Part shown: positions 8,711 to 18,167 of the stretch, piece by piece | Numbering within the stretch: position 1 is the stretch's first letter | Layout: every line of letters starts with the position of its first letter | Assembly: GCA_963726295.1 (NCBI GenBank) | Contig: CAVSBW010000012.1 | Location: 580,157 to 644,156 of the forward strand | Length of the DNA stretch: 64,000 bases | Reading direction: 5' to 3' | Source of the DNA: DASSQJ01 sp963726295 | GTDB taxonomy: Bacteria > Actinomycetota > Actinomycetes > Actinomycetales > Dermatophilaceae | Made by a program: the position numbers and the translations under genes | Notes under the pieces: generated by a model | Told to the model about the DNA's origin: nothing | Database searches by the model: none | The model's input: only the letters and a program-made list of their open reading frames with translations

Positions 8711-9223
8711 TCACTGCGAGCCGCTTCGCTGCAGCTCGCGCCTCCCGCCGGACACGACCTCGCGGGCCCGCTCGAGCACCCGGGGGTAGCCGACGCCCGC
8801 CGTGTCGTCCTGCCGGGTGACCCGCACCAGCACGGCGGGGTCCTCGGCAAGGCGGAGGGCCCGCAGGGCTCGCTCCCCCGGCCGCGCGCTCGTGGCCGCG
8901 ACCGTCCCCTCCTCGACCGTGGCGTGGTCGGCGACGACCCGTTCCAGGCACCGCACCCGGCGGAGCAGCTCGGAGGGCGGGAGGGCGGGGCAGTCCACGT
9001 CGGCGATGGCGTGCTCGAGCCGTGGGTCCGGTGCGGTGAGGGGGGCCGGGCCGTCGCCGAGGCCGGCCTCGGACGCAGCCTGGTGGATGGCCAGGGCGCC
9101 GACGGCCCGCCCCAGCAGCTCGCGCCGCCGGGTCGCGGTCGCGGCCGTGGCCGCAGCGGCGAGCAGGGCGCGGATGAGCACGTGCTGGGTGCGCAGCACC
9201 GCCACGGCGTCGCTCGTGCGCAT
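8711..9223 (-). CDS. Hemerythrin-like HHE domain protein (probable)
   Basis: 170 residues. Start ATG 9223 follows GGAAGGAGAACGCGACC. A helical protein with the histidine/glutamate spacing of HHE cation-binding domains: LRTQHVLIRALLAA, ALAIHQAASEAG and RVVADHATVEEGTVAA, where the last resembles the DHxxxEE motif. Such domains bind a di-iron centre and sense or store oxygen or NO in related proteins; here the set of ligands is not complete enough to be sure iron is bound. It is transcribed away from the Vms1-like gene at 9405 and has a GGGTA-type promoter upstream. Confidence 0.55.
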   Translation of the reverse strand: MRTSDAVAVLRTQHVLIRALLAAAATAATATRRRELLGRAVGALAIHQAASEAGLGDGPAPLTAPDPRLEHAIADVDCPALPPSELLRRVRCLERVVADHATVEEGTVAATSARPGERALRALRLAEDPAVLVRVTRQDDTAGVGYPRVLERAREVVSGGRRELQRSGSQ

Positions 9224-9287
9224 GGTCGCGTTCTCCTTCCCGGCGGGACGGGGAGGCGGTCTTCCGCCCACCACTCGAGGTGCGGAC

Positions 9288-9312
9288 TACCCCACACCCC
9301 CGGCGGGCATTC
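9288..9312 (-). promoter_or_regulatory. GGGTA-type promoter candidate for the HHE gene
   Basis: Minus strand GAAT (9312-9309), 16 bp, GGGTA (9292-9288), 65 bp upstream of the start at 9223. Confidence 0.4.
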
Positions 9313-9348
9313 GTCCCCGGAGGACGAGCCGGGCAAGGGGGCCGATCG

Positions 9349-9372
9349 GCATGAACGTGCCGACCGCGGGTA
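9349..9372 (+). promoter_or_regulatory. GGGTA-type promoter candidate for the Vms1-like gene
   Basis: GCAT (9349-9352), 15 bp, GGGTA (9368-9372), followed by TACC; 33 bp before the ATG at 9405. The -35 box is weak. Confidence 0.3.
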
Positions 9373-9404
9373 CCGGGACGAGAACCCCATCCGAAGGAGG
9401 ACCC

Positions 9405-10589
9405 ATGCCCGTGCCCGACCTCGCGGAGCTCCAGTCGGCGACACCGCCCTTCGCCTCGGTGACCGTCGACGTCACGGCTTCCGACCCCGCTGCCGACGAC
9501 GACCTCCAGCTCCGCTGGCGAGCCGCGGCGGATGCGCTGCGGGACGCGGGGGCGCCCGAGCAGGTCCGTGACCTCGTCGGTGAGAGGGTGCTTGCCGGCA
9601 CCGGACTCGGTGGCGAGCACACCCGGGTCGTGGTCGCCGACGACCGGGAGGGGGTCGTCGTCGACCGGGTGGTGCCCGGCCGGCCGGCGCGCCCGGAGAG
9701 CAGCTACGGACCGCTGCCGGTCGTCACCGCCCTGCTCCGCGCGGCGTCGACGTTCGTACCGCACGTGCTCGTGCGCCTGGACCGGGCCGGCGCGGACATC
9801 GAGGTGCACACCGCCCCCGAGGCCCGGCCGCTGCACGAGGAGGTCGAGGGCGACCACGAGGTCCTCCACAAGGTCCCCGGAGGAGGCTGGTCCCACCGCC
9901 GCATCCAGGCCAGGGTCGAGGACTCGTGGGCGCACAACGCCGGGGCCGTCGCCGACGTGCTCGACACGCTGTGCCGACGACACCCGGTCGAGGTCGTCGC
10001 AGTGGCCGGGGAGGACCATGCCTGGGCCGAGACCCGCGACCGGGTCGGGGGGCACGTCGCGGGGCTGCTGGTCCGCCTCGGGTCGGGCGGCCGGGCGGAC
10101 GGCACCTCCGACGAGGCCGAGGCCGCCGCCCTGGAGCAGGTGCTGGCGAACCACCGCGCGAGCCGGCGGGCGGCCCTGCTCGAGGCCTTCGAGGAGCAGC
10201 GCAGCCGGCAGCAGCGCGCCGTGGAGGGGCTCGAGGCCGTCGTCGACGCCCTCCGCCGGGGCCAGGTCGACCACCTGCTGCTGCGCGACGACCCCTCCTC
10301 GACGCTCACGCTCTGGGCCGGCGAGGAGCCGCTCCAGATCGGCATGAGCGAGGAGGCGGCCCGGGACACGGGGGCGCGGGCGCCGGTCGAGGCGCGGGCG
10401 GACACCGTGATCACCCGCGCGCTGCTCGGCTCCGGCGCCGACCTGGTCCTCGTCGAGGACGACCCCGTCGAGCTCGTCGACGGCATCGGGGCCCTCCTCC
10501 GGTGGTCCGACGACGCGACCGCGCACGGCCGCGCGCCGAGCATGCCCGGCCACGGGGAGGCCCCGGGCTCCACCGACCGACCCGACTGA
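9405..10589 (+). CDS. Vms1/baeRF-family (Rv2629-like) protein
   Basis: 394 residues, start ATG 9405 with a perfect GAAGGAGG site 8 bp upstream. It belongs to the bacterial release-factor-1-like family (baeRF, Vms1/ANKZF1 clan) that includes mycobacterial Rv2629 and is usually linked to dormancy, ribosome hibernation or rescue. Signature: GGGWSHRRIQARVEDSWAHN in the middle, followed by AGAVADVLDTLCRR; before it SSYGPLPVVTALLRAASTFV; near the end a second domain with VDHLLLRDDPSS and ADLVLVEDDPVELVDGIGAL. Intact and 10 bp upstream of the antiporter gene, so probably co-transcribed with it. The biochemical role is inferred from family only. Confidence 0.75.
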   Translation: MPVPDLAELQSATPPFASVTVDVTASDPAADDDLQLRWRAAADALRDAGAPEQVRDLVGERVLAGTGLGGEHTRVVVADDREGVVVDRVVPGRPARPESSYGPLPVVTALLRAASTFVPHVLVRLDRAGADIEVHTAPEARPLHEEVEGDHEVLHKVPGGGWSHRRIQARVEDSWAHNAGAVADVLDTLCRRHPVEVVAVAGEDHAWAETRDRVGGHVAGLLVRLGSGGRADGTSDEAEAAALEQVLANHRASRRAALLEAFEEQRSRQQRAVEGLEAVVDALRRGQVDHLLLRDDPSSTLTLWAGEEPLQIGMSEEAARDTGARAPVEARADTVITRALLGSGADLVLVEDDPVELVDGIGALLRWSDDATAHGRAPSMPGHGEAPGSTDRPD

Positions 10590-10599
10590 CCGGCCCGCC

Positions 10600-12186
10600 A
10601 TGGCCACCGCGTTGCTCGCCGCCGCAGTCCTCGCGGGGGTCGTCGCCCTGACGCCGGTCGCGGGCCGGCTGCGGCTGCCCCTGCCCGTCGTCCTCACCCT
10701 GTTCGGCCTGGTGCTCGGCCTGCTGCCGTGGACCGGACCGCTCGAGATCAACCCCGAGCACGTGCTGCCGGTGGTGCTCCCACCCCTGCTCTTCGCGGCG
10801 ACGCTGCGCGCGACGGTGCAGCAGTTCCGCCGCGACGCCGGCCCGATCGCCCTGCTCGCCGGGGGCCTGACCCTCGCGACCGCGGGAGCGGTCGCCGTCG
10901 TCGCCCACGCGCTGGGGCTGGGCTGGGGCGAGGCCGTCGTCGCCGGTGCCATCGTCTCGCCACCGGACCCGGTCGCGGCGACGTCGGTGGCCAGGCAGCT
11001 GGCCCTGCCCCCGCGGTTGATCACGCTGCTCGAGGGCGAGGGCCTGTTCAACGACGCGACCGCCCTGGTCCTCTACGGCGTCGCGGTGTCGGCCCTGGTC
11101 ACCGGCGAGGTGACCGCCGGCGGCGTCGCGTGGCGCCTTCTCCTCGCCGTCGTCGTCGGCACCGCCGTGGGCCTGGCCGCGGGTTGGGCCACCCGCCGGG
11201 CGCTCGCGCTCCTGCACAGCGACGCGGCCGAGACCGCGCTCACCGTCTCGGTGCCCTTCGGTGTGTACCTGCTCGCCGACCACTTCGAGGGCTCGGGGGT
11301 CCTCGCGGTGCTCGCCCTCGGCCTCTACCTCAGGGCGCGCGGCCACGCGGCGATCACGTCCGGGGGATGGCTGCTCGGCCGGGCCGTGTGGCGCTTCCTC
11401 GACTACCTCGTCACCAGTGTCGTGTTCGTCCTCCTCGGCCTCGAGCTCACGGCCGTGCTGGGCCGCGCCACCCTCGACACCGCCGTCGTCCTGCTCACCG
11501 CCGCCGTGCTCGCCACCATCGTCGGGCTGCGCATGCTCTGGGTGCAGCCCGCCGTCCGGCTCGTCCGGGGCGGCAGTGCCGGCGACCGGTCGAGGCCGCT
11601 CGGCCCGCGTGAGGGCGTCGTCGCCGGATGGGCGGGCATGCGTGGTGTGGTCACGGTGGCGGCCGCCCTCTCGCTCCCCCGCGAGGCGGCTGGGGGCGAC
11701 GAGCTGCCCGGACGGAGCATCGTCGTCCTGCTCTCCCTGTCGGTGGTGCTCATCACCCTCGTGGTCCAGGGCCTCACCCTGCCCATCGTCGTGCGCCGGC
11801 TCGGGGTGGGCGTCACGCGCGACGAGCGGGCGGAGGCCGACCGGCTGCGGCGGCGCGCCGCCGAGGCCGGTCTCCGCGCCGTCCACGCGGCCGGCCGTGA
11901 GGACGGCGTGCCGGAGGTCGTGCACCGGGCCGCCGCCCAGCGGTACGAGAGCGAGCTCAGCGCCCAGCAGGCGATCGAGGAGGCCCTGGTGCCACCGCGG
12001 GACGACTCCTCCGGCGCCGGGCCGGACGAGGGCTACGCGAGGGCGCTCGGGCACCTGGCGCGCGCCGCGAGCGAGGCCGAGCGCGAGGTGGTCCTCGAGG
12101 CCCGGGCCTCGGGCGAGGTGTCGGTCGAGGTGGCCGACGAGGTGCTCACCCGGGTCGAGGCGCGGGCGCTGAGGGACCTGGCGTGA
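10600..12186 (+). CDS. CPA1-family Na+/H+ antiporter (NhaP/NhaK-like)
   Basis: 528-residue cation/proton antiporter. It begins MATALLAAAVLAGVVALTPV and shows about twelve membrane spans. Diagnostic motifs are VLPPLLFAATLRATV, VVAGAIVSPPDPVAATSV (the aspartate is the expected transport residue, though the usual SPTDP is SPPDP), LEGEGLFNDATALVLYG and GWAGMRGVVTVAAALSLP. A charged cytoplasmic tail of about 130 residues follows (RDERAEADRLRRRAAEAG ... VEARALRDLA), which in the family regulates activity. Likely expels Na+ and takes up protons, contributing to pH and salt homeostasis. Intact. Ends next to a convergent hairpin shared with ccmH. Confidence 0.88.
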   Translation: MATALLAAAVLAGVVALTPVAGRLRLPLPVVLTLFGLVLGLLPWTGPLEINPEHVLPVVLPPLLFAATLRATVQQFRRDAGPIALLAGGLTLATAGAVAVVAHALGLGWGEAVVAGAIVSPPDPVAATSVARQLALPPRLITLLEGEGLFNDATALVLYGVAVSALVTGEVTAGGVAWRLLLAVVVGTAVGLAAGWATRRALALLHSDAAETALTVSVPFGVYLLADHFEGSGVLAVLALGLYLRARGHAAITSGGWLLGRAVWRFLDYLVTSVVFVLLGLELTAVLGRATLDTAVVLLTAAVLATIVGLRMLWVQPAVRLVRGGSAGDRSRPLGPREGVVAGWAGMRGVVTVAAALSLPREAAGGDELPGRSIVVLLSLSVVLITLVVQGLTLPIVVRRLGVGVTRDERAEADRLRRRAAEAGLRAVHAAGREDGVPEVVHRAAAQRYESELSAQQAIEEALVPPRDDSSGAGPDEGYARALGHLARAASEAEREVVLEARASGEVSVEVADEVLTRVEARALRDLA

Positions 12187-12215
12187 GCGCCGGCCGCCGG
12201 TCAGGGCCGGCGCTC
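12185..12215. terminator. Convergent hairpin between antiporter and ccmH
   Basis: Perfect 10-bp inverted repeat GAGCGCCGGC (12185-12194) / GCCGGCGCTC (12206-12215) with an 11-nt loop, in the 30-bp gap between two convergent genes. No U tract, as is common in high-GC actinobacteria. Confidence 0.6.
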
Positions 12216-12216
12216 C

Positions 12217-13078
12217 TCAGCGGCCGGAGAGCAGCGCGCGGACGCGGGCGGCGAGGGGGTGGTCCGGTGCCAGGGCGAGGAACGCCGCCAGGGTGTCACC
12301 GGCCTGCGGGTCGCCCAGGCGCTGCTGGGCGAGCCCGAGGACGAGGAGGGGGTCGGCGGCCGCCGTCTCGTCGTCGCCGGCAGCGGCGAGTGCCCGGCGG
12401 GCCAGCGACTCGGCGCGCTCGGGGTCGTCGGCAGCCAGGGCGCGGGCCGCCTCCCGGGTGGCCGGGGCCAGGTCGGCGGGGGCGGGCACCGGGCCCGGGT
12501 CCGCCTCCTCGGCGCCTCCCCGACGATCCCCGGGAGATCGGTCGACCCCGCGGCGGCCGTCCGGCCGACGTCGGGCAGGGTCCCGGTTCCCACCAAAAGG
12601 GCCACCGCGGTGGCGCCCGCGCACGGCGGTGACCCACCCCAGCCGGCGGCCGGCCCCGCCCCGCACGACCACGGCCGCGATGCCGCCGACCACCACCGCC
12701 GGCAGGAGGAGGAGCACCCAGCCCGGTCCGCGGCGTGGCGGGTCCAGCAGCACCCCGTCGCCGTACCGGTCCGCGAACCACGCGCGCACCTCGTCCGGCG
12801 ACCGGCCCGCGCGGAGCTGGTCGGTGACGACCGTCCGCATCTGCCGGGCGAGGTCGCTCTGCGAGTCGGCGACGGACTCCCCCGTGCAGGACGGACAGCG
12901 CAGACCGGCGGCGACGGCGCGCACCCGGTCCTCGAGGGGCGGCGCCGGGCCGTCCGCCGCCCGCCAGCAGCGTGAGCAGGGCCGCGACGAGGAGCGCGGC
13001 GACGACGAGCGCCCGGACGGTCCCGCCCCACGAGCGGTCACGGGCCCCGGCCGGCTGCCGGACGGCCCGGCCGGTCAC
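12217..13078 (-). CDS. ccmH: Cytochrome c maturation protein CcmH with CcmI-like C-terminal tail (frameshifted)
   Basis: Membrane-anchored thioredoxin-like reductant of apocytochrome c in System I. Start GTG 13078 overlaps the ccmG stop (GTGA). A signal/anchor segment (RALVVAALLVAALLTLLAGG) is followed, after a frame change near 12960, by the CcmH domain LEDRVRAVAAGLRCPSCTGE (redox motif CPSC, where E. coli has LRCPQCQ) and RQMRTVVTDQLRAGRSPDE, VRAWFADRYGDGVLLDPP, then the anchor WVLLLLPAVVVGGIAAVVVR. A further frame change near 12600 leads to a helical tail (REAARALAADDPERAESLA ... PLLVLGLAQQRLGDPQAGD) resembling the TPR part of CcmI, so CcmH and CcmI functions may be fused as in NrfG/CcmH fusions. 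Last gene of the ccm operon. Confidence 0.83.
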
Positions 13079-13620
13079 GACGCGACCACCGGGTCGACGT
13101 GCCGGGTCACCCAGTCCTCGGTGAGCGGGCCCACGCTGCGGGCGACGACGCGCCCGTCGCGGTCCACGAGGAAGGTCTCGGGCACCCCGGTCGCGCCCCA
13201 GGAGACGGCCGTGCGCCCGGTGGGGTCCGGCAGCGTCGGGAAGGGTGCGATGCCGAGCTCCTGGAGCAGGGCCGTGGCGCGGTCCGGCTGGTCCCGCGTG
13301 AGGACGCCCACCAGCACCAGTCCCTCGCCCGGACAGGCGCCGCCGGGTGCGGTCGAGCAGCGGCAGCTCCTCACGGCACGGGGGGCACCAGCTGGCCCAG
13401 ACGTTGACGAGGACGACGCTGCCGCGTCGGGACCGGAGGTCGAACTGCGCGCCCGAGACGGTCCGCCCGGCCAGCGGCGGGGCGGCGCGGTCGACGCGTT
13501 CGAGGTCGGACACCCGGCTGCCCGGTCCCGAGAGCCGCCCCCAGCCCGGCGAGGACGAGCACGAGCAGCCCGGCGAGCCCGAGCGTGGTGAGCAGCCTTG
13601 GTGCGGGCGGCCGGCCTCAC
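13075..13620 (-). CDS. ccmG: Thiol-disulfide oxidoreductase CcmG/DsbE/TlpA type (frameshifted)
   Basis: Extracytoplasmic thioredoxin that keeps apocytochrome haem-binding cysteines reduced. Start GTG 13620 overlaps the ccmF stop (13617-13620). An N-terminal membrane anchor (LTTLGLAGLLVLVLAGLG) leads, in another frame, to PPLAGRTVSGAQFDLRSRRG, VVLVNVWASWCPPCREELPL (active site WCPPC), and after a third frame to GVLTRDQPDRATALLQEL, FPTLPDPTGRTAVSWGAT and GVPETFLVDRDGRVVARSVG, with the cis-proline in GVPET. Two or three single-base shifts; joined length of about 180 residues is typical. Confidence 0.87.
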   Translation of the reverse strand: MRPAARTKAAHHARARRAARARPRRAGGGSRDRAAGCPTSNASTAPPRRWPGGPSRARSSTSGPDAAASSSSTSGPAGAPRAVRSCRCSTAPGGACPGEGLVLVGVLTRDQPDRATALLQELGIAPFPTLPDPTGRTAVSWGATGVPETFLVDRDGRVVARSVGPLTEDWVTRHVDPVVAS

Positions 13621-15602
13621 GACGTGAGCACCTCCGTGTCTTCACCCGGCACGGCGACCCGGGCCGGCTGCGCACCCTCCCCGGTGCGTCCACGGCGGGG
13701 CCGCTCCGGCACCGCGGCGAGCACGCCGCCCAGAGCGACGAGGGCGCCACCGGCCCAGAGCAGCCACACGAGCGGGTGCCGGCCGACCCGGAGGGTGGCG
13801 GTCCCCGCGTCGGGGTCCACGGCGAGCAGGGTCACGTAGAGGTCGCCGCCCGGCCCCGCTGCTCACCGAGGGCACCGCCACGGTGACGTCCCGGTCGGGG
13901 TAGTAGGCGAGCCCGGCCGGCTCCACCGTCCGCGCACCGTCGCCGTCCACGACCGACAGCCGCACCGACGTCGTCATCCGGCGCGCGTCGGCGTGCCGCT
14001 CGAACCCGTCGAGCCGCACCACCTGGCGCACCGGTAGCGCACCATCCCGCCGTCCGATGACCGTGGCCTCCGTGGTGGCGGCCCACCCGGTCGACGTGGC
14101 CACTCCGACGGCGAGCAGGGCGAAGCCGGCGTGGGCGAGGTGGCCGCCCACCCCCCGCCGGCCGAGCGGGGCGGACCGACGGGCGACCACCGCACGCCCG
14201 CTGACCGCGAGGACGGCCGCGGCGAGGCCGCCGGTGAGGAGGACGACGACACCCGGACCGACGAGCCCGAGCAGGCAGACCACCAGGGCACCGGCCGCCG
14301 CGGGAACCGCGAGGCGCGCGGGCGAGGCGGCGGCCCTGCTCGCCGCGCCACCTCGCGAGCGGGCCCACGGCCATGAGGAGCAGGAGCGAGAGGGCGACCG
14401 GCCCGGCGAGGCGGTCGTAGAACGGGCGGCCCACCGAGACCTCGCCGGCGCCGAGGGCACGCAGCAGGACCGGGGCCACGGTGGCGAGCAGCAGGACGGC
14501 AGCCGACCCGACGAGCACGAGGGCAGCGGCCACGAGGAGGGTGGCGCGCGTGAGCGAGGCCCGGGTGCCGTCGCCCGCAGCGTCCGGGGCCGGCGGCCGC
14601 AGCACGTCGGCGCGCCAGACGACGAGCCCTCCGAGTGCCGCGATGCCCGCGCCGAGCAGGCCGAGGAGCACGGCGCCGAGGGGGGACGGGCTGAAGGAGT
14701 GGACGCTCTCGACGACGCCGGAGCGGGTGAGGAAGGTGCCGGTCACGACGAGCAAGGAAGCTGGTGCCGGCAGGCCCAACGCACCAGGGGGCGAGCCCGG
14801 CACGGTGCCGACCGGCCATCGAGACGTGGAGCAGCGCGGTCGTCGTCAACCACGGGAGCAGGGCGGCGTTCTCGACGGGGTCCCACGCCCAGTACCCGCC
14901 CCAGCCGAGCACGGTGTAGGACCACCAGGCGCCCAGCAGCACGCCGCCGGTCAGGGCCACCCAGGCGACGAGCGACCAGGTGCGCGTGGCCACGACCCAG
15001 GCCCTGCCGGCGTCACCGGCGAGCAGCGCGGCGATGGCGTAGCCGAAGGGCACGACCAGCCCGGCGTACCCGAGGTAGAGCAGCGGCGGGTGCACCAGCA
15101 TCGCCGGGTGGTCCACGAGCAGCGGGTTGGGCCCGACCCCGTCGGCGGGCGCGGGCACGTAGCGGGCGAAGGGGTGGGAACCGAGCATCGTCAGGGCGGC
15201 GAAGGACGCCACCACGACCGAGACGACGGCCGCCGCCCGGGGCTGCAGCGCGTGGAGGCGGGGGTCCGCGGCCGGCGCGCCACGAGGAGGGCGAACCCGG
15301 CGAGCACGAGCACCCAGAGGAGGAGGGAGCCCTGCAGGCCGCCCCACAGCGGCGCTGACGCGGTAGGCGACCGGGGTGGCCGCGCTCGAGTGGTCCGCGA
15401 CGAAGCGAAGGGCGACGTCGTTGCGGAGCAGGGCGACCTCCATCGCCGCCACCGCCCCGAGCGCCCCGGCGAGCGCGAGAGCGGTGGCCAGCCGGGCAGG
15501 CCCCTGGTCCCTCTCCGCGGCCGCCCTCCCCCAGAGCACCGCCGCGAAGGCCGACGCGACGACGACGACGGTGAGGCCGAAGGTGCCGAGCAGGGAGGTC
15601 AC
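13617..15602 (-). CDS. ccmF: Haem lyase subunit CcmF (frameshifted)
   Basis: Large membrane protein that transfers haem from CcmE to apocytochrome c. Start GTG 15602 overlaps the ccmE stop. The WWD haem-handling domain is present as TVLGWGGYWAWDPVENAALL, next to LVDHPAMLVHPPLLYLGYAG and GTFLTRSGVVESVHSFSPSP, all diagnostic of CcmF. Later membrane spans (ATLLVAAALVLVGSAAVLLL, PVALSLLLLMAVGPLARW, GGHLAHAGFALLAVGVATS) and a periplasmic domain (EPAGLAYYPDRDVTVAVPSV) follow, ending DTEVLTS at 13617. At least five indels (for example near 15340, 14800, 14350, 13860). Joined length of about 660 residues is normal. Confidence 0.9.
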
Positions 15603-16000
15603 CGTCGGCCCTCGACCTCGTCCTCGTCGGCGCGGTAGGTGTTCGCGTGGCGGGCCATGACGAGGTCGGCGTCGACCGCGCCGTCGGCGGCCACCCGGCC
15701 CTCCACGACCGCGTCCCGACCCTCGCGGAACGTCCCCTGCGGGGCGTCGACGGCCCGGACCTCCGTCCGCCCGCCGTCACCGCTGAGCACGAAGGTGGTG
15801 CCCCCGTTGCCCACGTGCAGCGTCCCCGGGACGACGGTGCCCGTCACCCGGACCCGGTCACCGGCAGCGTGCCGGGTGACGACCTCCCCCGGGCTCACCG
15901 TGTACGACAGCGTGCCCTGGGCGGCGGCGCCGACCCCCAGGCCGACCAGGGCGAGGGTGCCACCGACGACGACCAGCCGGGCGCCCCGGCCCCGGGTCAC
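15599..16000 (-). CDS. ccmE: Haem chaperone CcmE
   Basis: Periplasmic OB-fold chaperone that binds haem covalently on its way to apocytochrome c. Start GTG 16000 overlaps the ccmC stop; 133 residues with a signal anchor (ARLVVVGGTLALVGLGVGAA). Family features: TLSYTVSPGEVVTRHAAGD, RVRVTGTVVPGTLHVGNG, GRDAVVEGRVAADGAVDADL and the haem-binding segment VMARHANTYRADE, with the histidine and tyrosine of the HxxxY motif in place. The gene is intact. Its presence shows that maturation here is System I, not the ResB/CcsA system usual in actinobacteria. Confidence 0.9.
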   Translation of the reverse strand: MTRGRGARLVVVGGTLALVGLGVGAAAQGTLSYTVSPGEVVTRHAAGDRVRVTGTVVPGTLHVGNGGTTFVLSGDGGRTEVRAVDAPQGTFREGRDAVVEGRVAADGAVDADLVMARHANTYRADEDEVEGRR

Positions 16001-16960
16001 GGGGCGACCCGCGAGCCCTGCCCCGGCGGCCCCGCGGGCGCGGGCTGGGTGGCGGGGCCGGGCTCCGGCACCGAGGGATCCGGCAGGTCCGGCGGAGGGC
16101 CGACCGGTGGCACCTCGTCCGGGCCCGGCCGGGGTGGCTCGTCGGGCCCGGGCGGCTGGGGTACCCCGGGCCGTCCGGGGACGGTCGGATCCGGACCCGT
16201 GGGGTCGAGCGGGGGGTCGGTCGGCGGTGCCGACGCGGTGAGCCGGTGCCGCGCGACGGCGACGCCCTGCGCGGAGCCGGACTCGTCGGCGTGCGCCCCG
16301 AGGCGCACGACCACGGCGGCGAGCCCCGCCGCCGTGACAGCGACGACCGACAGGCCGAGGGCGACCCCCATCCGGGGGTCGATCGGGGGCACGTCGGTGG
16401 GCCGGCCGAGGACGGTCGCCTGCTGGTGCAGCGTGCTCCACCAGACCACCGAGAAGTGGACCACCGGCACGAGGAGGAAGCCGAGGCGTGCCCGTGAGCG
16501 CCGCCCGCCGGCGGCGTGGTCCGAGCGGGCCCGGCACCGCCCGGAGGGCGAGGTGCAGGAGGTAGACGAGCAGCAGTGCGGCCGTCGACACGAGCCGGGC
16601 GTCCCAGGTCCACCACACGCCCCACACCGCGCGTCCCCAGGCGCTCCCGACGACCAGGGTGAGCGCCGTGGCCACGACTCCGACCTCCGCGGCGGCGCGT
16701 CCCCAGCGGTCGGCCGCCGGGGACGGTCGCCTGAGGAAGGAGATGCCCGCGACGCAGGTGATGGCGAAGCACAGGTACGCGAGCCAGGCCGCCGGCACGT
16801 GGAGGTACATGAGCCGTTGCCACTGGCCCTGGACCGCATCCGGGGGCGCCCCGACGGCGGCCACCGTGGCGACGGCGGCCCCGGCGACCGCGACCGAGCC
16901 CAGGGCCCGCACCACCTCCGTTCGCGTGGTCGGTCCGGTGGTGCGGCGGGCGTGCGGCAT
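15997..16960 (-). CDS. ccmC: Haem exporter/handling protein CcmC with proline-rich tail (one frameshift)
   Basis: Loads haem onto CcmE. Start ATG 16960 (MPHARRTTGPTTRTEVVRA). Six membrane spans including LMYLHVPAAWLAYLCFAITC and the WWD motif AVWGVWWTWDARLVSTAALL; a frame change near 16505 leads to LGFLLVPVVHFSVVWWSTLH, containing the second conserved histidine, and the last span VALGLSVVAVTAAGLAAVVV. An unusual tail of about 80 residues, almost half proline (for example PVGPPPDLPDPSVPEPGP), extends past the normal end. First gene of the operon ccmC-E-F-G-H. No ccmA or ccmB is present in the window. Confidence 0.88.
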
Positions 16961-17011
16961 GGCTCTGTCTCCCCGTTGCGGGCTGCGCGGCGGCGCGGGA
17001 CGCCGGGCCAC

Positions 17012-17035
17012 TACCCGCCCGGGGGCACTTGACAC
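17012..17035 (-). promoter_or_regulatory. GGGTA-type promoter of the ccm operon
   Basis: Minus strand GTGT (17035-17032), 15 bp, GGGTA (17016-17012), 52 bp upstream of the ccmC start. The 190-bp gap also has to hold the divergent ctaC promoter, for which I see no clear consensus. Confidence 0.45.
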
Positions 17036-17149
17036 CCCCGGTGACGGCCACCGCGAGGACCCGGGGTTTGCGCGCGGGAGAAGCGGGAAAGGAGGCGACG
17101 AACCCGGGTGTGCGGGCCCGGGCCCTCCGAGCCACGGAAGCGAGGTCGC

Positions 17150-18167
17150 ATGGGTCCCTCCCGGCTGCGCCTCGCGGCCCTCGTCGCCGTGGCGGGCGCG
17201 TCGCTCGCTGCGTGCTCCTCCGCGTCCCCCTCGACGCTGGACCCGGCCGGGTTCGGTGCCCGGCGGGTCGAGGGCCTGTGGTGGCTGCTGTTCGCGATCG
17301 CCACGGTCGTCTGCGTCGTCGTCATCGCGCTCGTGCTCCTGGCCCTCCGGCGGCGCCACGCCGAGCCCGGACCGTCCACCGACGGCCGCCGGGTGGTGGT
17401 CGCCGCAGGCGTCCTCGTGCCGGCCGTCGTGCTCACGGGCGTCTACCTCGTCGGCCTGGGCGACATGGCGGCCCTCGAGGAGCCCGAGGGGCCGCCCGAC
17501 GTCACCATCGACGTCGACCGGCCACCTCTGGTGGTGGGAGGTGTCCTACCCGGGCACCGGGGTCGTCACCGCCAACGAGCTGCACGTGCCGGTCGGGCGG
17601 ACGGTCCGGCTGCGGCTGCGCACCGCCGACGTCAACCACAGCTTCTGGGTGCCCCAGCTCACCGTGAAGACCGACCTGGTCGCCGGGCGCGTCAACACCA
17701 CCTGGCTCCGCGCCGAGCGCGAAGGGCGGTTCCGGGGACAGTGCGCCGAGTACTGCGGCACCCAGCACGCCCACATGGCCCTCGTCGTCGTCGCCGAGCC
17801 GGACGCCGCCTTCCGTGCCTGGACCCGCCGGCAGGCGCAGGACGCCCCGGCACCGCGGGACGCGCTCGAGGCCCGCGGCCTCCGGGTGCTCGAGACGGCG
17901 TCCTGCGCCAGCTGCCACACGGTGCGGGGAACCGCGGCCCGCGGCACCGTGGGCCCGGACCTCACCCACCTCGCGACGCGGGAGGAGATCGGGGCCGGCA
18001 CGCTGCCCAACGACCCCGGGCACCTCGCCGGCTGGATCGCCGACGCCCAGAGCGCCAAGCCGGGCAACCGGATGCCGCCACAGCCGCTCAGCCCCGAGGA
18101 CCTGCGGGCCGTCGTCGCGTACCTCGAGGCGGGCGGCACCGCCGAGGCCCCCGGAGGTGAACGGTGA
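17150..18167 (+). CDS. ctaC: Cytochrome c oxidase subunit II fused to a cytochrome c domain (one frameshift)
   Basis: Entry point of electrons into aa3/caa3 oxidase. Start ATG 17150; signal with lipobox (LVAVAGASLAACSSASP), then two membrane helices (LLFAIATVVCVVVIALVLLA and VVVAAGVLVPAVVLTGVYLV). A frame change near 17515 leads to the cupredoxin domain: LWWWEVSYPGTGVVTANELH, VNHSFWVPQLTVKTDLVAGR and the CuA loop GQCAEYCGTQHAHMALVVV with both cysteines, the histidine and methionine. A C-terminal class I cytochrome c domain follows (TASCASCHTVRG with CxxCH; axial Met in NRMPPQPL). The fused haem domain makes this caa3-like. Confidence 0.92.

Noticed and set aside
8682..11051. Very long minus-strand open frame opposite the Vms1-like and antiporter genes
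   Set aside because: Antisense artefact of extreme GC; the plus-strand genes have clear family motifs and strong ribosome-binding sites.
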